From NCBI RefSeq assembly GCF_014873765.1, contig NZ_JADBGG010000012.1, forward strand, positions 49,586 through 113,585: a stretch of DNA of 64,000 nt, given 5' to 3'. The notes beneath the pieces were generated by a model. The model searched no databases and was not told the origin of the DNA. It worked only from the letters and a program-made list of their open reading frames with translations. The position numbers were made by a program, and so were the translations under genes. Of this stretch, positions 20,070 to 28,222 are shown piece after piece; the first letter of the stretch is position 1; the number at the start of each line of letters is the position of its first letter. This stretch comes from Desulfomicrobium macestii (GTDB lineage Bacteria > Desulfobacterota > Desulfovibrionia > Desulfovibrionales > Desulfomicrobiaceae).

Positions 20070-20534
20070 TCAATAATGGTACGTCCTGCCCGCCATGATG
20101 GTCGTGGCCCGGAAGAGCTGCTCGTAAAGCACCACCTGGGCCAGCTCGTGGGGCATGGTCAGGGGGCTCAGGCTGAGCTGGACCTGGGACCTGGCCAGAA
20201 GCTCCGGCGACAGCCCCATGGCTCCGCCGATGACGAAGCAGCAATCCCCGACGGGATTTTCAAGCAGCGGGCGCAAAAACGAGGCGAAATCCACCGAAGT
20301 GAAAAGCCTGCCCGTCTCGTGCAGGGCCACGAGGGCGTCCTTGGGGCCAATTTTTTCAAGAATGCGCAAGGATTCAAGGCGTTTTCTTTCCGCTCCCTCG
20401 GCCTGCGGGCAATCCTTGACATTCTGGACATCGATGCGCACGACAGGCGTAAGCATTTTCGCGTAGTGGGCTATCGCCTCAAGGTAGTATTTTTTCTTTA
20501 TTTTACCGACAGTTATGATTTTGAGTCTGTACAT
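20070..20534 (-). CDS. rlmH: 23S rRNA pseudouridine-1915 N3-methyltransferase RlmH
   Basis: RlmH (YbeA) methylates pseudouridine 1915 in helix 69 of 23S rRNA, acting on the assembled 70S ribosome. This 154-residue SPOUT protein shows the family signatures KIITVGKIKKKYY near the start, the SAM-binding FVIGGAMGLS and the C-terminal LPHELAQVV-type segment (TMPHELAQVVLYEQLFRA), ending in the conserved YHY. The start at 20534 is preceded by GGAGG. The length is normal for the family. Confidence 0.95.
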   Translation of the reverse strand: MYRLKIITVGKIKKKYYLEAIAHYAKMLTPVVRIDVQNVKDCPQAEGAERKRLESLRILEKIGPKDALVALHETGRLFTSVDFASFLRPLLENPVGDCCFVIGGAMGLSPELLARSQVQLSLSPLTMPHELAQVVLYEQLFRATTIMAGRTYHY

Positions 20535-20728
20535 GTTCCTCCGGGATTTCTGCGGATTCTTCACCGTCGAATCGGGCTTTTCATGTTTTTTTGCGTTTGC
20601 GTCGAGGGATTGATTTTCAATAAAATCAAGGGCAATGATACAGCATTGCCTATCGTTGCCTCCCGGAATATTCCGGTCCGGCAGCGGGTCATGGATAAAT
20701 TTCCAGCCACGGTCTTTGGAGGTGTTGC

Positions 20729-21178
20729 ATGAACAGCAAGGTAGGACAAGGCGATCAGGACGTGAAAGTTGAGCGGACAGCGGAAGATTCCAGTCTGCTC
20801 ATTGCCTGCGACAACGACGGCAAGAAGGTCGTGCGCAAATCTTTTCGCGTGCCGGTGCCTCACGGGCTGGTGACCATGAACCATGACGGACTGAAGCACT
20901 CCGTCAAGGACCTGTCCATGTACGGAATCGGGCTCTCCGTGACGAGTCCCGACGCCTTCGTGATCGGCAGCGTTCTTAGCGACGTGCAGATCGTCTTTCC
21001 CGACCGTTCGTTTCACGTAGATGTCCGCATCGTGCATATCTCCCCTTACGAAGGAGAGACTCTCATTTGCGGCATGGAGATAATTAATACCCATGATTCC
21101 GGTTATATAGACTGGATGACGCGGGTGGTCTCCGAAATCAAGAGTTCCGTCCTTTCAAGCGTCACCAAACCTTCCTGA
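20729..21178 (+). CDS. PilZ-domain c-di-GMP-binding protein
   Basis: A 149-residue protein with both PilZ signatures: the RxxxR motif in RKSFRVPV (about residue 50) and the D/NxSxxG motif in DLSMYGIGL (about residue 75). Such proteins bind c-di-GMP and act as effectors on motility, export or gene expression. The protein is a PilZ domain with a short N-terminal extension. It starts a tight run with the next two genes (14 and 22 bp spacing), so it is probably cotranscribed with the zinc-ribbon ParA. Confidence 0.88.
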   Translation: MNSKVGQGDQDVKVERTAEDSSLLIACDNDGKKVVRKSFRVPVPHGLVTMNHDGLKHSVKDLSMYGIGLSVTSPDAFVIGSVLSDVQIVFPDRSFHVDVRIVHISPYEGETLICGMEIINTHDSGYIDWMTRVVSEIKSSVLSSVTKPS

Positions 21179-21191
21179 AGCGGGAAAGCAG

Positions 21192-21581
21192 ATGAGCACA
21201 AGCGAGCAACACGACATTCTCGGCGAACTTTTTCGGGAAGACAGGAACCTTGCGGCCGTGCCCGGCCTCGAAGAACTCGATTCTCTGATTCACGCCTGCC
21301 TGGCGCCGACGGCTCCGCGCCCCGCGACCGGAAAAAAAGTCCTGCCGCTCAAGTCCAAGGCCGGGGCGAGCAGAAAAAAGACGACCCATTATCTGCGCGA
21401 AGACGTGTTCGACGGCTTGACCCAGGCCAAGGTGATCCTGAAGCGGTTGCTGCCCGAAGGAGCCAAAGGCAGGGCGTCCAAATCCAATCTGGTCAATTAT
21501 GCGGTCAATACTCTGCTCAGGGAAATCGAGGAAAAGGGCGTTGATAGCCCCATCATCAAGAGAATCCTCGAAAAAAAATGA
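21192..21581 (+). CDS. small basic protein preceding a ParA-type ATPase
   Basis: A 129-residue protein I do not recognise by name. The first 65 residues are low-conservation in appearance. The C-terminal part (KKTTHYLREDVFDGLTQAKV onward) starts with a short beta-like strand followed by two helices and a lysine/arginine-rich SKSNLVNYAV segment. That resembles ribbon-helix-helix partners of small ParA systems. Its place directly before a ParA-type gene supports a DNA- or cargo-binding partner role, but this is inferred from context. Confidence 0.7.
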   Translation: MSTSEQHDILGELFREDRNLAAVPGLEELDSLIHACLAPTAPRPATGKKVLPLKSKAGASRKKTTHYLREDVFDGLTQAKVILKRLLPEGAKGRASKSNLVNYAVNTLLREIEEKGVDSPIIKRILEKK

Positions 21582-21602
21582 AGTAACGGCAGGAGGCTGT
21601 CA

Positions 21603-22508
21603 ATGAAGGTGATCTGTCCGCAGTGCAAGAAAGAGCACAACATCGATGAATCAAAGATCCCTGCGGGCGCCACGGTGGCGCAGTGCAGGGCCTGCGGCCA
21701 TCGATTTTCGCTTTTTGAACCGGCCCCTGAAGAGCAAGCGCCAAAACCCGGACCGCGCAGGATCGGCGTGACCCTGAGCAAGGGCGGGGTGGGCAAAACC
21801 ACCACCTCCGTCAATTTGGCCGCCGGCCTGGCCCTGGCCGGGTACAAGGTGCTTTTGGTCGATACGGACACCCAGGGACAGGCTTCCTATCTGCTGGGGC
21901 AAAAGCCCCAGGTCGGACTGACGGAACTGGTCACGGGCGAGTTGCCTGCCTCCGAAACCATTGTCCAGGCTCGGGAAAATTTATGGCTGCTGGCCGGTGG
22001 AAGAGCCCTGGCAGGCGTGAAGCGCATGATCGACCGCAAGGATTTCGGCGGCGAGCTGACCCTGGTCGAGGCTCTGGAACCCATTGAAAAGGATTATGAT
22101 TTCGTCATAGTGGACACTTCGCCGGGATGGGATCCGCTGACGGTCAATGTCCTTTTCTATGTCTATGAACTCATTACCCCCGTATCCCTTGAAGTCATGA
22201 CACTTCAAGGATTGGTTGAATTCTTGAAGAGCCTTTCGTCCATCCAGAAATATCGCACCGAAGTGACCCTGAACTACATCCTGCCGACATTTCTGGACAA
22301 GCGCATCAAGAATCCCGACGCCATCCTGGAAAAACTCAAGGACCTGTACGGGGAATATGTCTGCACGCCCATCCGCTACAATGTCCGGCTCTCGGAATCC
22401 CCGGCGTACGGCAAGACAATTTTCGAATACGCCCCGGGTTCCCACGGTTCGCAGGACTACCGTGACCTGGTGCGCAAGATCACCGGACGTCCGGAACTGT
22501 TCGCCTGA
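21603..22508 (+). CDS. ParA/MinD-type ATPase with N-terminal zinc ribbon
   Basis: A 301-residue protein. Residues 1-40 form an MJ0042-type zinc finger (CPQC, then CRAC). Residues about 53-300 are a ParA/Soj ATPase with the deviant Walker A SKGGVGKTTT, the DTDTQGQ motif and VIVDTSPGWD. AGGAGG lies before the start. ParA proteins position chromosomes, plasmids or protein arrays. With a PilZ protein and a small basic partner upstream, and no ParB or parS visible, a role in positioning a cellular structure rather than DNA segregation is plausible. The zinc-ribbon fusion is unusual for this ATPase class. Confidence 0.88.
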   Translation: MKVICPQCKKEHNIDESKIPAGATVAQCRACGHRFSLFEPAPEEQAPKPGPRRIGVTLSKGGVGKTTTSVNLAAGLALAGYKVLLVDTDTQGQASYLLGQKPQVGLTELVTGELPASETIVQARENLWLLAGGRALAGVKRMIDRKDFGGELTLVEALEPIEKDYDFVIVDTSPGWDPLTVNVLFYVYELITPVSLEVMTLQGLVEFLKSLSSIQKYRTEVTLNYILPTFLDKRIKNPDAILEKLKDLYGEYVCTPIRYNVRLSESPAYGKTIFEYAPGSHGSQDYRDLVRKITGRPELFA

Positions 22509-22528
22509 GATGTGCCGCATTGCATTTG

Positions 22529-22563
22529 AAATCCCTGCGTATTCGCGTGCGCAGGGATTTTTG
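22529..22563 (+). terminator. Rho-independent terminator after the parA-like gene
   Basis: AAATCCCTGCG and CGCAGGGATTT form an 11-bp perfect stem around a 10-nt loop, with a short T run at the end. It lies 20 bp after the stop. Confidence 0.8.
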
Positions 22564-22634
22564 CTTCATGAAAACCGGCCTGTTGCCGGATCGCCGCACG
22601 GGGTTTCCCCCCTTTTGCGGGCCAAGAGGTTGAT

Positions 22635-24497
22635 GTGCCCAGAACTTTGATCATAGCCGAAAAGCCCTCCGTGGCCCGCGAACTGGCCGGTGTCCTTGGC
22701 GTCAAGGGACGTGGGGAGGGATTTCTGCAAGGGCCGGAGCATGTGGTCACCTGGGCCGTGGGGCATCTGGTCAACATCGCCGAACCCGCCGAGCAGAACC
22801 AGGCCTGGTCCGGGCGCTGGTCCATGCGCCAACTGCCCATGCTGCCTTCCCGCTTCACGCTGGGAATCCTTCCGACCACGGCCAGGCAGTACGAGATCAT
22901 CCGCAAATTTCTGCTCGATGACGACATCGAGGCCGTGGTCAACGCCACGGACGCGGGGCGGGAGGGGGAACTCATCTTCCGCCGCATCTATCTGCTGGCC
23001 GGGAGCACCAAGCCGATAAAGCGCCTCTGGGCCAACGACATGACCGAAAAAGGCCTGCAAAAGGCCTTCGCGAACATGGTCAGCGGAGAGGAAAAAAGAA
23101 ATCTGGGACACGCCGCCTTTGCCCGGGCCGAGGCCGACTGGCTGGTGGGCATGAATTTCTCCCGACTCTTCACCCTGCGCGCGGGCAGCCTCATCACCGT
23201 CGGACGGGTTCAGACGCCGGTTCTCAAACTGCTGGTCGAACGCAGGCGCGAGATCGAAAATTTCGTGCCTCGGGATTACTGGACCGTGGAAGGCGAATTC
23301 GCGCATCAGGCCGAGACGTTCAAGGCGACCTGGTTCGCGGCTCCGGATTTCAAGGATTCCAAGATTTGGCAGGTGGAGGAAGGGCAGACGGTGGTCCAGG
23401 CCTGCGTCGGAAGGGATGGAGAGGTCCTTGAAATGGAAAAGAAGAAGGGCAGGCAAAAGCCGCCGCTTCTTTTTGACCTGACCAATCTGCAAAAAGAAGC
23501 CAACTCGCGTCTTGGTTTTTCGGCTCAGCAGACGCTCTCCATCGCCCAGGATCTCTACGAGAAGAGAAAGCTGATCACCTATCCGCGTACGGACTCACGG
23601 TATTTGACCCGGGAGCTTTTCGCCGAATGCCTGGACAACATGCGCGCGGTGTACGCCCATTTTCCTGAAATTTCCCAGGCGGCCGCCGCCAACATCAAGG
23701 CTGGAAAGAAAAAATTCGAATGCGTCAACGACAAGAAGGTCTCGGATCACCACGCCATCATCCCCACGGCCCTGCGCGCCAACCCGGCCACGCTGGGCAA
23801 GGAGGAGTGGGCCATCTACGAAATGATCTGCAGACGTTTCGCGGCGGCCTTCATGGATGACGCCACCTTTTCCGGTTCGACCCTGTGGATCGGGGTGGAA
23901 GGGCATCGCTACCGGGCCACGGGCAAGATATTCCATGACAAGGGCTGGCTTGAAGCCGAACCCTGGCGCGCCTCCGAGGACAACCCCCTGCCGAATTTGC
24001 GCAAAGGGGCGGCCGTCACGGCCCAGAACCTGGAGTTGGTCGCGCACAAGACCAAGCCTCCGGCGCATTTCACCGACGCCACGCTTCTTGCGGCCATGGA
24101 AACGGCGGGCAAGCTCATCGACGACGAGGAGCTCCGGGACGCCATGAAAGAGCGCGGCCTCGGCACTCCGGCCACTCGCGCCCAGATCATCGAGACCCTG
24201 CTCGCCAGGAAATACATCGGCAAGGACGGCAAGCGTCTCGTGGCTACGGATCTTGGCTGCTGGGCGGTGGACGTGGTCTGCTCCATGATCCCGCAGGTGG
24301 CTTCGCCCGAACTGACCGGCGAATGGGAAAAGAGACTCAAGGAAATGGAGCAGGGCGGATATGCGTATGGCGTCTTCATGCATCAGGTTCGGGAGATGGT
24401 CAGTACCGGAGTGAACCGGGTCAAGGGCAGCAACGCACGCCCGCCCGCGTGTCCGGTGGTTTCGGACAGACGGACGAACAAAGAGGTGAACCCATGA
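22635..24497 (+). CDS. topB: DNA topoisomerase III
   Basis: A type IA topoisomerase that decatenates DNA and resolves recombination intermediates. The Toprim domain is at the start (LIIAEKPSVARELAGVLG), with the acidic metal-binding motif ATDAGREGE near residue 103. The active-site tyrosine is in TYPRTDSRYL, near residue 316. At 620 residues it is slightly shorter than E. coli TopB and lacks a C-terminal zinc-finger region. The start is a GTG preceded by GAGG. It overlaps the following regulator gene by 4 nt. Confidence 0.95.
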   Translation: MPRTLIIAEKPSVARELAGVLGVKGRGEGFLQGPEHVVTWAVGHLVNIAEPAEQNQAWSGRWSMRQLPMLPSRFTLGILPTTARQYEIIRKFLLDDDIEAVVNATDAGREGELIFRRIYLLAGSTKPIKRLWANDMTEKGLQKAFANMVSGEEKRNLGHAAFARAEADWLVGMNFSRLFTLRAGSLITVGRVQTPVLKLLVERRREIENFVPRDYWTVEGEFAHQAETFKATWFAAPDFKDSKIWQVEEGQTVVQACVGRDGEVLEMEKKKGRQKPPLLFDLTNLQKEANSRLGFSAQQTLSIAQDLYEKRKLITYPRTDSRYLTRELFAECLDNMRAVYAHFPEISQAAAANIKAGKKKFECVNDKKVSDHHAIIPTALRANPATLGKEEWAIYEMICRRFAAAFMDDATFSGSTLWIGVEGHRYRATGKIFHDKGWLEAEPWRASEDNPLPNLRKGAAVTAQNLELVAHKTKPPAHFTDATLLAAMETAGKLIDDEELRDAMKERGLGTPATRAQIIETLLARKYIGKDGKRLVATDLGCWAVDVVCSMIPQVASPELTGEWEKRLKEMEQGGYAYGVFMHQVREMVSTGVNRVKGSNARPPACPVVSDRRTNKEVNP

Positions 24498-25672
24498 GTT
24501 CCATTCTGATCGTCGATTCGGACGGCAAGGCCCTGTCCGTCATGCAGCGCAGGCTGCGCAGGAATTTCGAGGCTCACATCGCCCTTGGACCACGCAGCGG
24601 CCTGCAGCGGATCAGGGAAGAGGGGCCGTATGCGCTGGTCATGGCCGAATTTTCCATGCCGGAGATGGACGGTGTCGATTTTCTGGCCGAGGTGGGAAGA
24701 TTGAGTCCGGAGAGCGCCCGCGTGCTCATGAGCCGCACTCCCATGGACGTCGCGAATCTGGTGCGGGCGATCAACGAGGGAAAGATCCAGCACGTGCTGT
24801 CCCCATCCTGCGAGGATGAGGCGCTGATCGGCGTCGTCCAGGAAGGCGTCAACCGATACAATCGCATATCGGCTTCGATCGGGAACATGCAGGAGGTCCA
24901 TGCCATCTTCGCCAAAGCCGTGCATGAGCTTGTCTGCTGGCTGCGTGCCGACGTGCGCGGGGTCATCAGTCCCTTGCTGCCCCTGCTCCGAGACCTTGGG
25001 CAGAAGGCGGGCAATCCGAGACCCACGGTCACCGAGACCGCGCTTCTGCTTTCGATCATCGGGCTTATCGTCCTGCCCCCGGCCTTGCTGGAGAAAATAG
25101 TCCAGGGCGGATCACTCAGTGACGATGAACTGCTGGCGCTCGCGGGCCATCCGGAACATGCGGTGGAATGGGTCAGGCATTTGCCGCAATTGCGGGAAGT
25201 CGCGGATGTTCTCCGGGATTACGCCAACGCCTTGCATCTGAGTTTGCTGCCCGAGACCGCGGAACCGCTGGAGCGGCCGGTCATATCCACTGAAGGCACG
25301 CTTCTGGCCATGGTCATGGAATATCGCCTGGGCGGCTATGCGCGGCTTGAGACTGCCGGGATTCTGGACCGCATGCGTCGCGGCAGCATCTATTCCAAGG
25401 CCCAGGTCAAGGCCTTGGAAACGGTGCTTATGGCGCTTGATCAGGACGAGGTCGAGATCGGTCTGGACAGTCTGGCGCCGGGAATGGTGCTGTCCAGGGC
25501 CGTCATCGGCACCCGGGACGCCGTTGAAGTCGTCATGGTTCCGGAAGGATACGAGTTGTCCCGGACGACCATTGTCTTTCTGCGCCAGTCGGCACGCCAT
25601 GGCCAGGTCCGGGAACCTTTTTTCGTGCGAAAGCTGAGCGTCATTCCTCAAGAAGGTAATGATACCGCTTGA
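24494..25672 (+). CDS. degenerate response regulator with HD-GYP-like C-terminal region
   Basis: A 392-residue protein. Residues 1-120 are a receiver fold in which the N-terminal acidic pair reads DSD and the phospho-acceptor position is glutamate (VMAEFSMPEMDG), so ordinary phosphorylation is unlikely. Residues about 170-300 follow the HD-GYP layout: LPPALLEKI, then LSDDELLALAGHPEHAVEWV. The HD dyad is replaced (IIGLI) and the GYP motif is missing, so phosphodiesterase activity is doubtful. Its ATG overlaps the topB stop. It could be a c-di-GMP-related adaptor, but this is inferred. Confidence 0.75.
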   Translation: MSSILIVDSDGKALSVMQRRLRRNFEAHIALGPRSGLQRIREEGPYALVMAEFSMPEMDGVDFLAEVGRLSPESARVLMSRTPMDVANLVRAINEGKIQHVLSPSCEDEALIGVVQEGVNRYNRISASIGNMQEVHAIFAKAVHELVCWLRADVRGVISPLLPLLRDLGQKAGNPRPTVTETALLLSIIGLIVLPPALLEKIVQGGSLSDDELLALAGHPEHAVEWVRHLPQLREVADVLRDYANALHLSLLPETAEPLERPVISTEGTLLAMVMEYRLGGYARLETAGILDRMRRGSIYSKAQVKALETVLMALDQDEVEIGLDSLAPGMVLSRAVIGTRDAVEVVMVPEGYELSRTTIVFLRQSARHGQVREPFFVRKLSVIPQEGNDTA

Positions 25673-26156
25673 GATTTGAGTAGGTCCATTCCAGAATTTT
25701 CTGCATTTCCGCCGTGACCCCCTCGGTGTGAACCTGGCCCTGATAATGGTTCAGATAATAGGCCAGCGTTCCCGCATCTTCCTGATATACCAGAACAATT
25801 GAATACTGAGAGGCTATGCCCGGGCGATCCGGAAATTCGGCCTGGGTAAGCACATTGAGGACGAATTTCTTCTTGTTCGAGACTTTGAGTTCAAAAAGCT
25901 TGCTGGCGATGACCTCTTCCTTGAGCTTGTACGAAAGCAGGGTGCCGCTTTGATCGGAGCCCCGACTCTGGATGTCCAGGGGGAATTTGCCCGACGAGTC
26001 ATCCTTCGGGATGTCGGCCGCCGGTATGGTCTTGGGCTGTTGTTCCTGCACGGGCCGTGCGATGCCGGGGGTTGAATTGTCCTGGGTCTCGGCCCACACG
26101 GGCAAGGCGACAAACAACACAGTCAAGACGATCAAGAGGGTCGGAGCGCATTTCAT
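25641..26156 (-). CDS. exported protein of unknown function
   Basis: A 171-residue protein with a clear signal peptide (LLIVLTVLFVALPVWA, cleavage after PVWA). A proline- and acid-rich linker follows, then a folded region of about 105 residues with alternating hydrophobic strands and two tyrosine-rich segments near the end. I do not recognise the family. The 3' end overlaps the convergent response-regulator gene by 32 bp. An AT-rich stretch upstream (26200-26340) probably holds the promoter. Confidence 0.7.
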   Translation of the reverse strand: MKCAPTLLIVLTVLFVALPVWAETQDNSTPGIARPVQEQQPKTIPAADIPKDDSSGKFPLDIQSRGSDQSGTLLSYKLKEEVIASKLFELKVSNKKKFVLNVLTQAEFPDRPGIASQYSIVLVYQEDAGTLAYYLNHYQGQVHTEGVTAEMQKILEWTYSNLKRYHYLLEE

Positions 26157-26390
26157 GGGAAGACCTCGTGTTGTGGATTCATCAAGTCACGGTTCAAGTT
26201 CATAACAAAAGAGAAGCGACATAGGCAATGGCCTGACATTGCTCAACCTTGGTTTTCTTAAAGTTAACATAATTTTCATTATGAGACAAAAGAAAACGAC
26301 TGCGTGGAGTGGTTCGGGAGTCCTCGATTGGACTTTGATGGCCTTAAATAGGCTGGAATGAACAAATGGACTTCCTTGAAAGGCGCAGAC

Positions 26391-26425
26391 AAAAAAACCG
26401 GATCGGCGTTTCTGCGCCGATCCGG
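26391..26425 (-). terminator. Rho-independent terminator of the transaldolase gene
   Basis: The 11-bp perfect stem CCGGATCGGCG/CGCCGATCCGG has a 6-nt loop. Read on the minus strand it is followed by seven T residues, which fits the leftward transaldolase gene 139 bp away. Confidence 0.85.
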
Positions 26426-26448
26426 TTGATCAGGATATTTTTACGTGC

Positions 26449-26556
26449 CTGTCATGTCCCGGGTCCATCAGTCCATCCCGGTCCGTGCAAGTTCATTTCA
26501 GTCCGTCAGGTCCACCCATCGGATCAACCCATCAGGTCCAGTTCACCAAATTCACT
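26449..26556. repeat. degenerate short repeats of a GTCCATCAG-type unit
   Basis: The interval between the transaldolase stop and its terminator is built of imperfect copies of a unit like GTCCATCAG: GTCCATCAGTCCATC, CAGTCCGTCAGGTCCA, CATCAGGTCCAG. It has no coding potential. The rest of the roughly 400-bp gap to the exported-protein gene is AT-rich and holds only the terminator. Confidence 0.5.
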
Positions 26557-26563
26557 CCGGGCT

Positions 26564-27211
26564 TCATTTCCCGGCTTTCTTCTCCCAATCCTTGAGAAAC
26601 GCGGCAATGCCCTTGTCCGTCAAGGGATGGTCAATGAGTTGCTTTAAGATCTTGAATGGCACCGTGGCGATGTGGGCTCCCGCCATGGCCGCGTCCAGGA
26701 CATGCAACGGGCTGCGTATACTGGCCGCGATGATGCGGGTTGAAAAGCCGTAATTGGCGTAGATGCCCAAAATCTGGTGCACCAGCTCCATGCCGTCCTG
26801 ACCGACGTCATCGAGGCGTCCCAGGAACGGGCTGACGTAGGCCGCACCCGCCTTGGCCGCAAGCAAGGCCTGGGCAGCGGAAAAAATGAGGGTAACGTTG
26901 GTCTCGATGTCCTTGGATTTCAAGATGCGCACGGCTTTGAGGCCTTCGGCCGTCATGGGCACCTTGACCACGACATTGGGTCCAAACTGCATCAGCTCCT
27001 TGGCTTCACGGACCATGCCCTCGGCATCGAGCGCGATGACCTCAAGGCTGACAGGCCCCGGTACCAGCTTGCAGATCTGTCCGGCGATGTCCCGCCAGTC
27101 ATCGGCTTCCTTGCTCATGAGCGAAGGGTTGGTGGTCACTCCATCCACGAGCCCCATTTCCATGGCGGCCTTGATCTCGGTCAAGTTAGCGGTATCAATG
27201 AAGAATTGCAT
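26564..27211 (-). CDS. tal: transaldolase / fructose-6-phosphate aldolase family protein
   Basis: A 215-residue class I aldolase of the short TalC/FSA-type transaldolase family. The N-terminal [12 protein letters not shown] and GVTTNPSLM motifs are present, the Schiff-base lysine is in VVVKVPMT (near residue 84), and the C-terminal [19 protein letters not shown] matches the family. It should transfer dihydroxyacetone units in the non-oxidative pentose phosphate pathway, or act as an aldolase; sequence alone cannot decide between these. It is monocistronic with its own downstream terminator. Confidence 0.92.
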   Translation of the reverse strand: MQFFIDTANLTEIKAAMEMGLVDGVTTNPSLMSKEADDWRDIAGQICKLVPGPVSLEVIALDAEGMVREAKELMQFGPNVVVKVPMTAEGLKAVRILKSKDIETNVTLIFSAAQALLAAKAGAAYVSPFLGRLDDVGQDGMELVHQILGIYANYGFSTRIIAASIRSPLHVLDAAMAGAHIATVPFKILKQLIDHPLTDKGIAAFLKDWEKKAGK

Positions 27212-27378
27212 GCTTACCTCCCCCTGGCAGACCGTTCAAGAAATGGTGAGATGCATGGAAGCCAAATAATCCAGGACTCGCAGCGGATTGCGCATACATG
27301 AGCGGTCTGGATTTTTTCCCTGGCGCAGCAGCTCGCCTTTTTCAAGGGCCTGAGAATTTGGATTTTTTCAACAGCCAG

Positions 27379-27630
27379 CTAGTCGATCATTTTCAGATAT
27401 TTGTCCCGGCATTCATAACTGCAGAAACAGCGCACCTCTTCACCTTCCTTGATGCGGATGTCCGAATCCTTGGAAACGTAGGTTCCGCAGATGGGATCCT
27501 TGACCAGAACGCCTTCCTTGGCCAGCTTCTCTTCCTGCTTGTTTTTGACCTCGACCTTCTTCTTCTTGTCATTGGTCACGAGTTTGTAAAGGATGAAGCA
27601 CACGGCAGCCAGAATGACAAATTTAAGCAT
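27379..27630 (-). CDS. membrane-anchored YHS/TRASH-like metal-binding protein
   Basis: An 83-residue protein with one N-terminal membrane helix (about residues 2-18) and a lysine-rich linker. A small cysteine domain with the pattern DPICGTYVSKDSD and CFCSYECRDKYL follows. This resembles the YHS/TRASH treble-clef-like domains that bind metals. The start codon overlaps the folK stop (TAATG), so the two are coupled. The function is unknown; a metal-sensing or trafficking role is a guess from the domain. Confidence 0.75.
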   Translation of the reverse strand: MLKFVILAAVCFILYKLVTNDKKKKVEVKNKQEEKLAKEGVLVKDPICGTYVSKDSDIRIKEGEEVRCFCSYECRDKYLKMID

Positions 27631-28160
27631 TATTCACCTCGGGGAATGGCGTTTGTGGCCTGCAGAATCCGATCGCCATCAAGGCGATACGGAAGCCGGG
27701 ACAGCCACTGTGATGGACAAAGGTCCCGGATGCGGATTTCCGGAGCCAGGTGCATGAGCGGAACGAGCACGAACGCCCTTTCAAGCATTCGTGGATGAGG
27801 AATCTGCAGGCGCGGCGAATCCCACTCCACGTCACCGTAGAGAAGGAGGTCGATATCGATGATTCGTGGCCCCCAGTGAGTCGTGCGAATTCGGCCCATG
27901 CGCGATTCGATGTCGGCCAGGACGTCAAGCAGCTCTTCGGGGGAATACGGGGCGCGGACGAAAATACGCGTCACGCAGTTGGCAAACCAGTCCTGATCGC
28001 GCATCCCCTGCGGCTCCGTCCGGAAAATCGGGGACACGGCGTCCACCTCAAGACCGGGGGCATCATGCAGGGCCTTGACGGCTTGATGGACATTGGCCAC
28101 CGGGTCCCCCATGTTGGACCCCAGGCCGATATATGCGTGAGAGGCGCTTGGTTTGGGCAT
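27630..28160 (-). CDS. folK: 2-amino-4-hydroxy-6-hydroxymethyldihydropteridine pyrophosphokinase
   Basis: FolK (HPPK) transfers pyrophosphate from ATP to 6-hydroxymethyl-dihydropterin in folate synthesis. Family signatures are YIGLGSNMGDP at the start, PIFRTEPQG, and the catalytic aspartate motif WGPRIIDIDLLLYGD; PHPRMLERAFVLVPL follows. The 176 residues are normal. It is divergent from xerD (62-bp spacer) and coupled to the YHS-like gene downstream. The ribosome-binding site is weak. Confidence 0.94.
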   Translation of the reverse strand: MPKPSASHAYIGLGSNMGDPVANVHQAVKALHDAPGLEVDAVSPIFRTEPQGMRDQDWFANCVTRIFVRAPYSPEELLDVLADIESRMGRIRTTHWGPRIIDIDLLLYGDVEWDSPRLQIPHPRMLERAFVLVPLMHLAPEIRIRDLCPSQWLSRLPYRLDGDRILQATNAIPRGE

Positions 28161-28222
28161 TGGTTGAAAAAGCTACCTTTTTCAGCTTGTGCAGGCAAGA
28201 GGCCAGATGTACCTTGCCGGGA

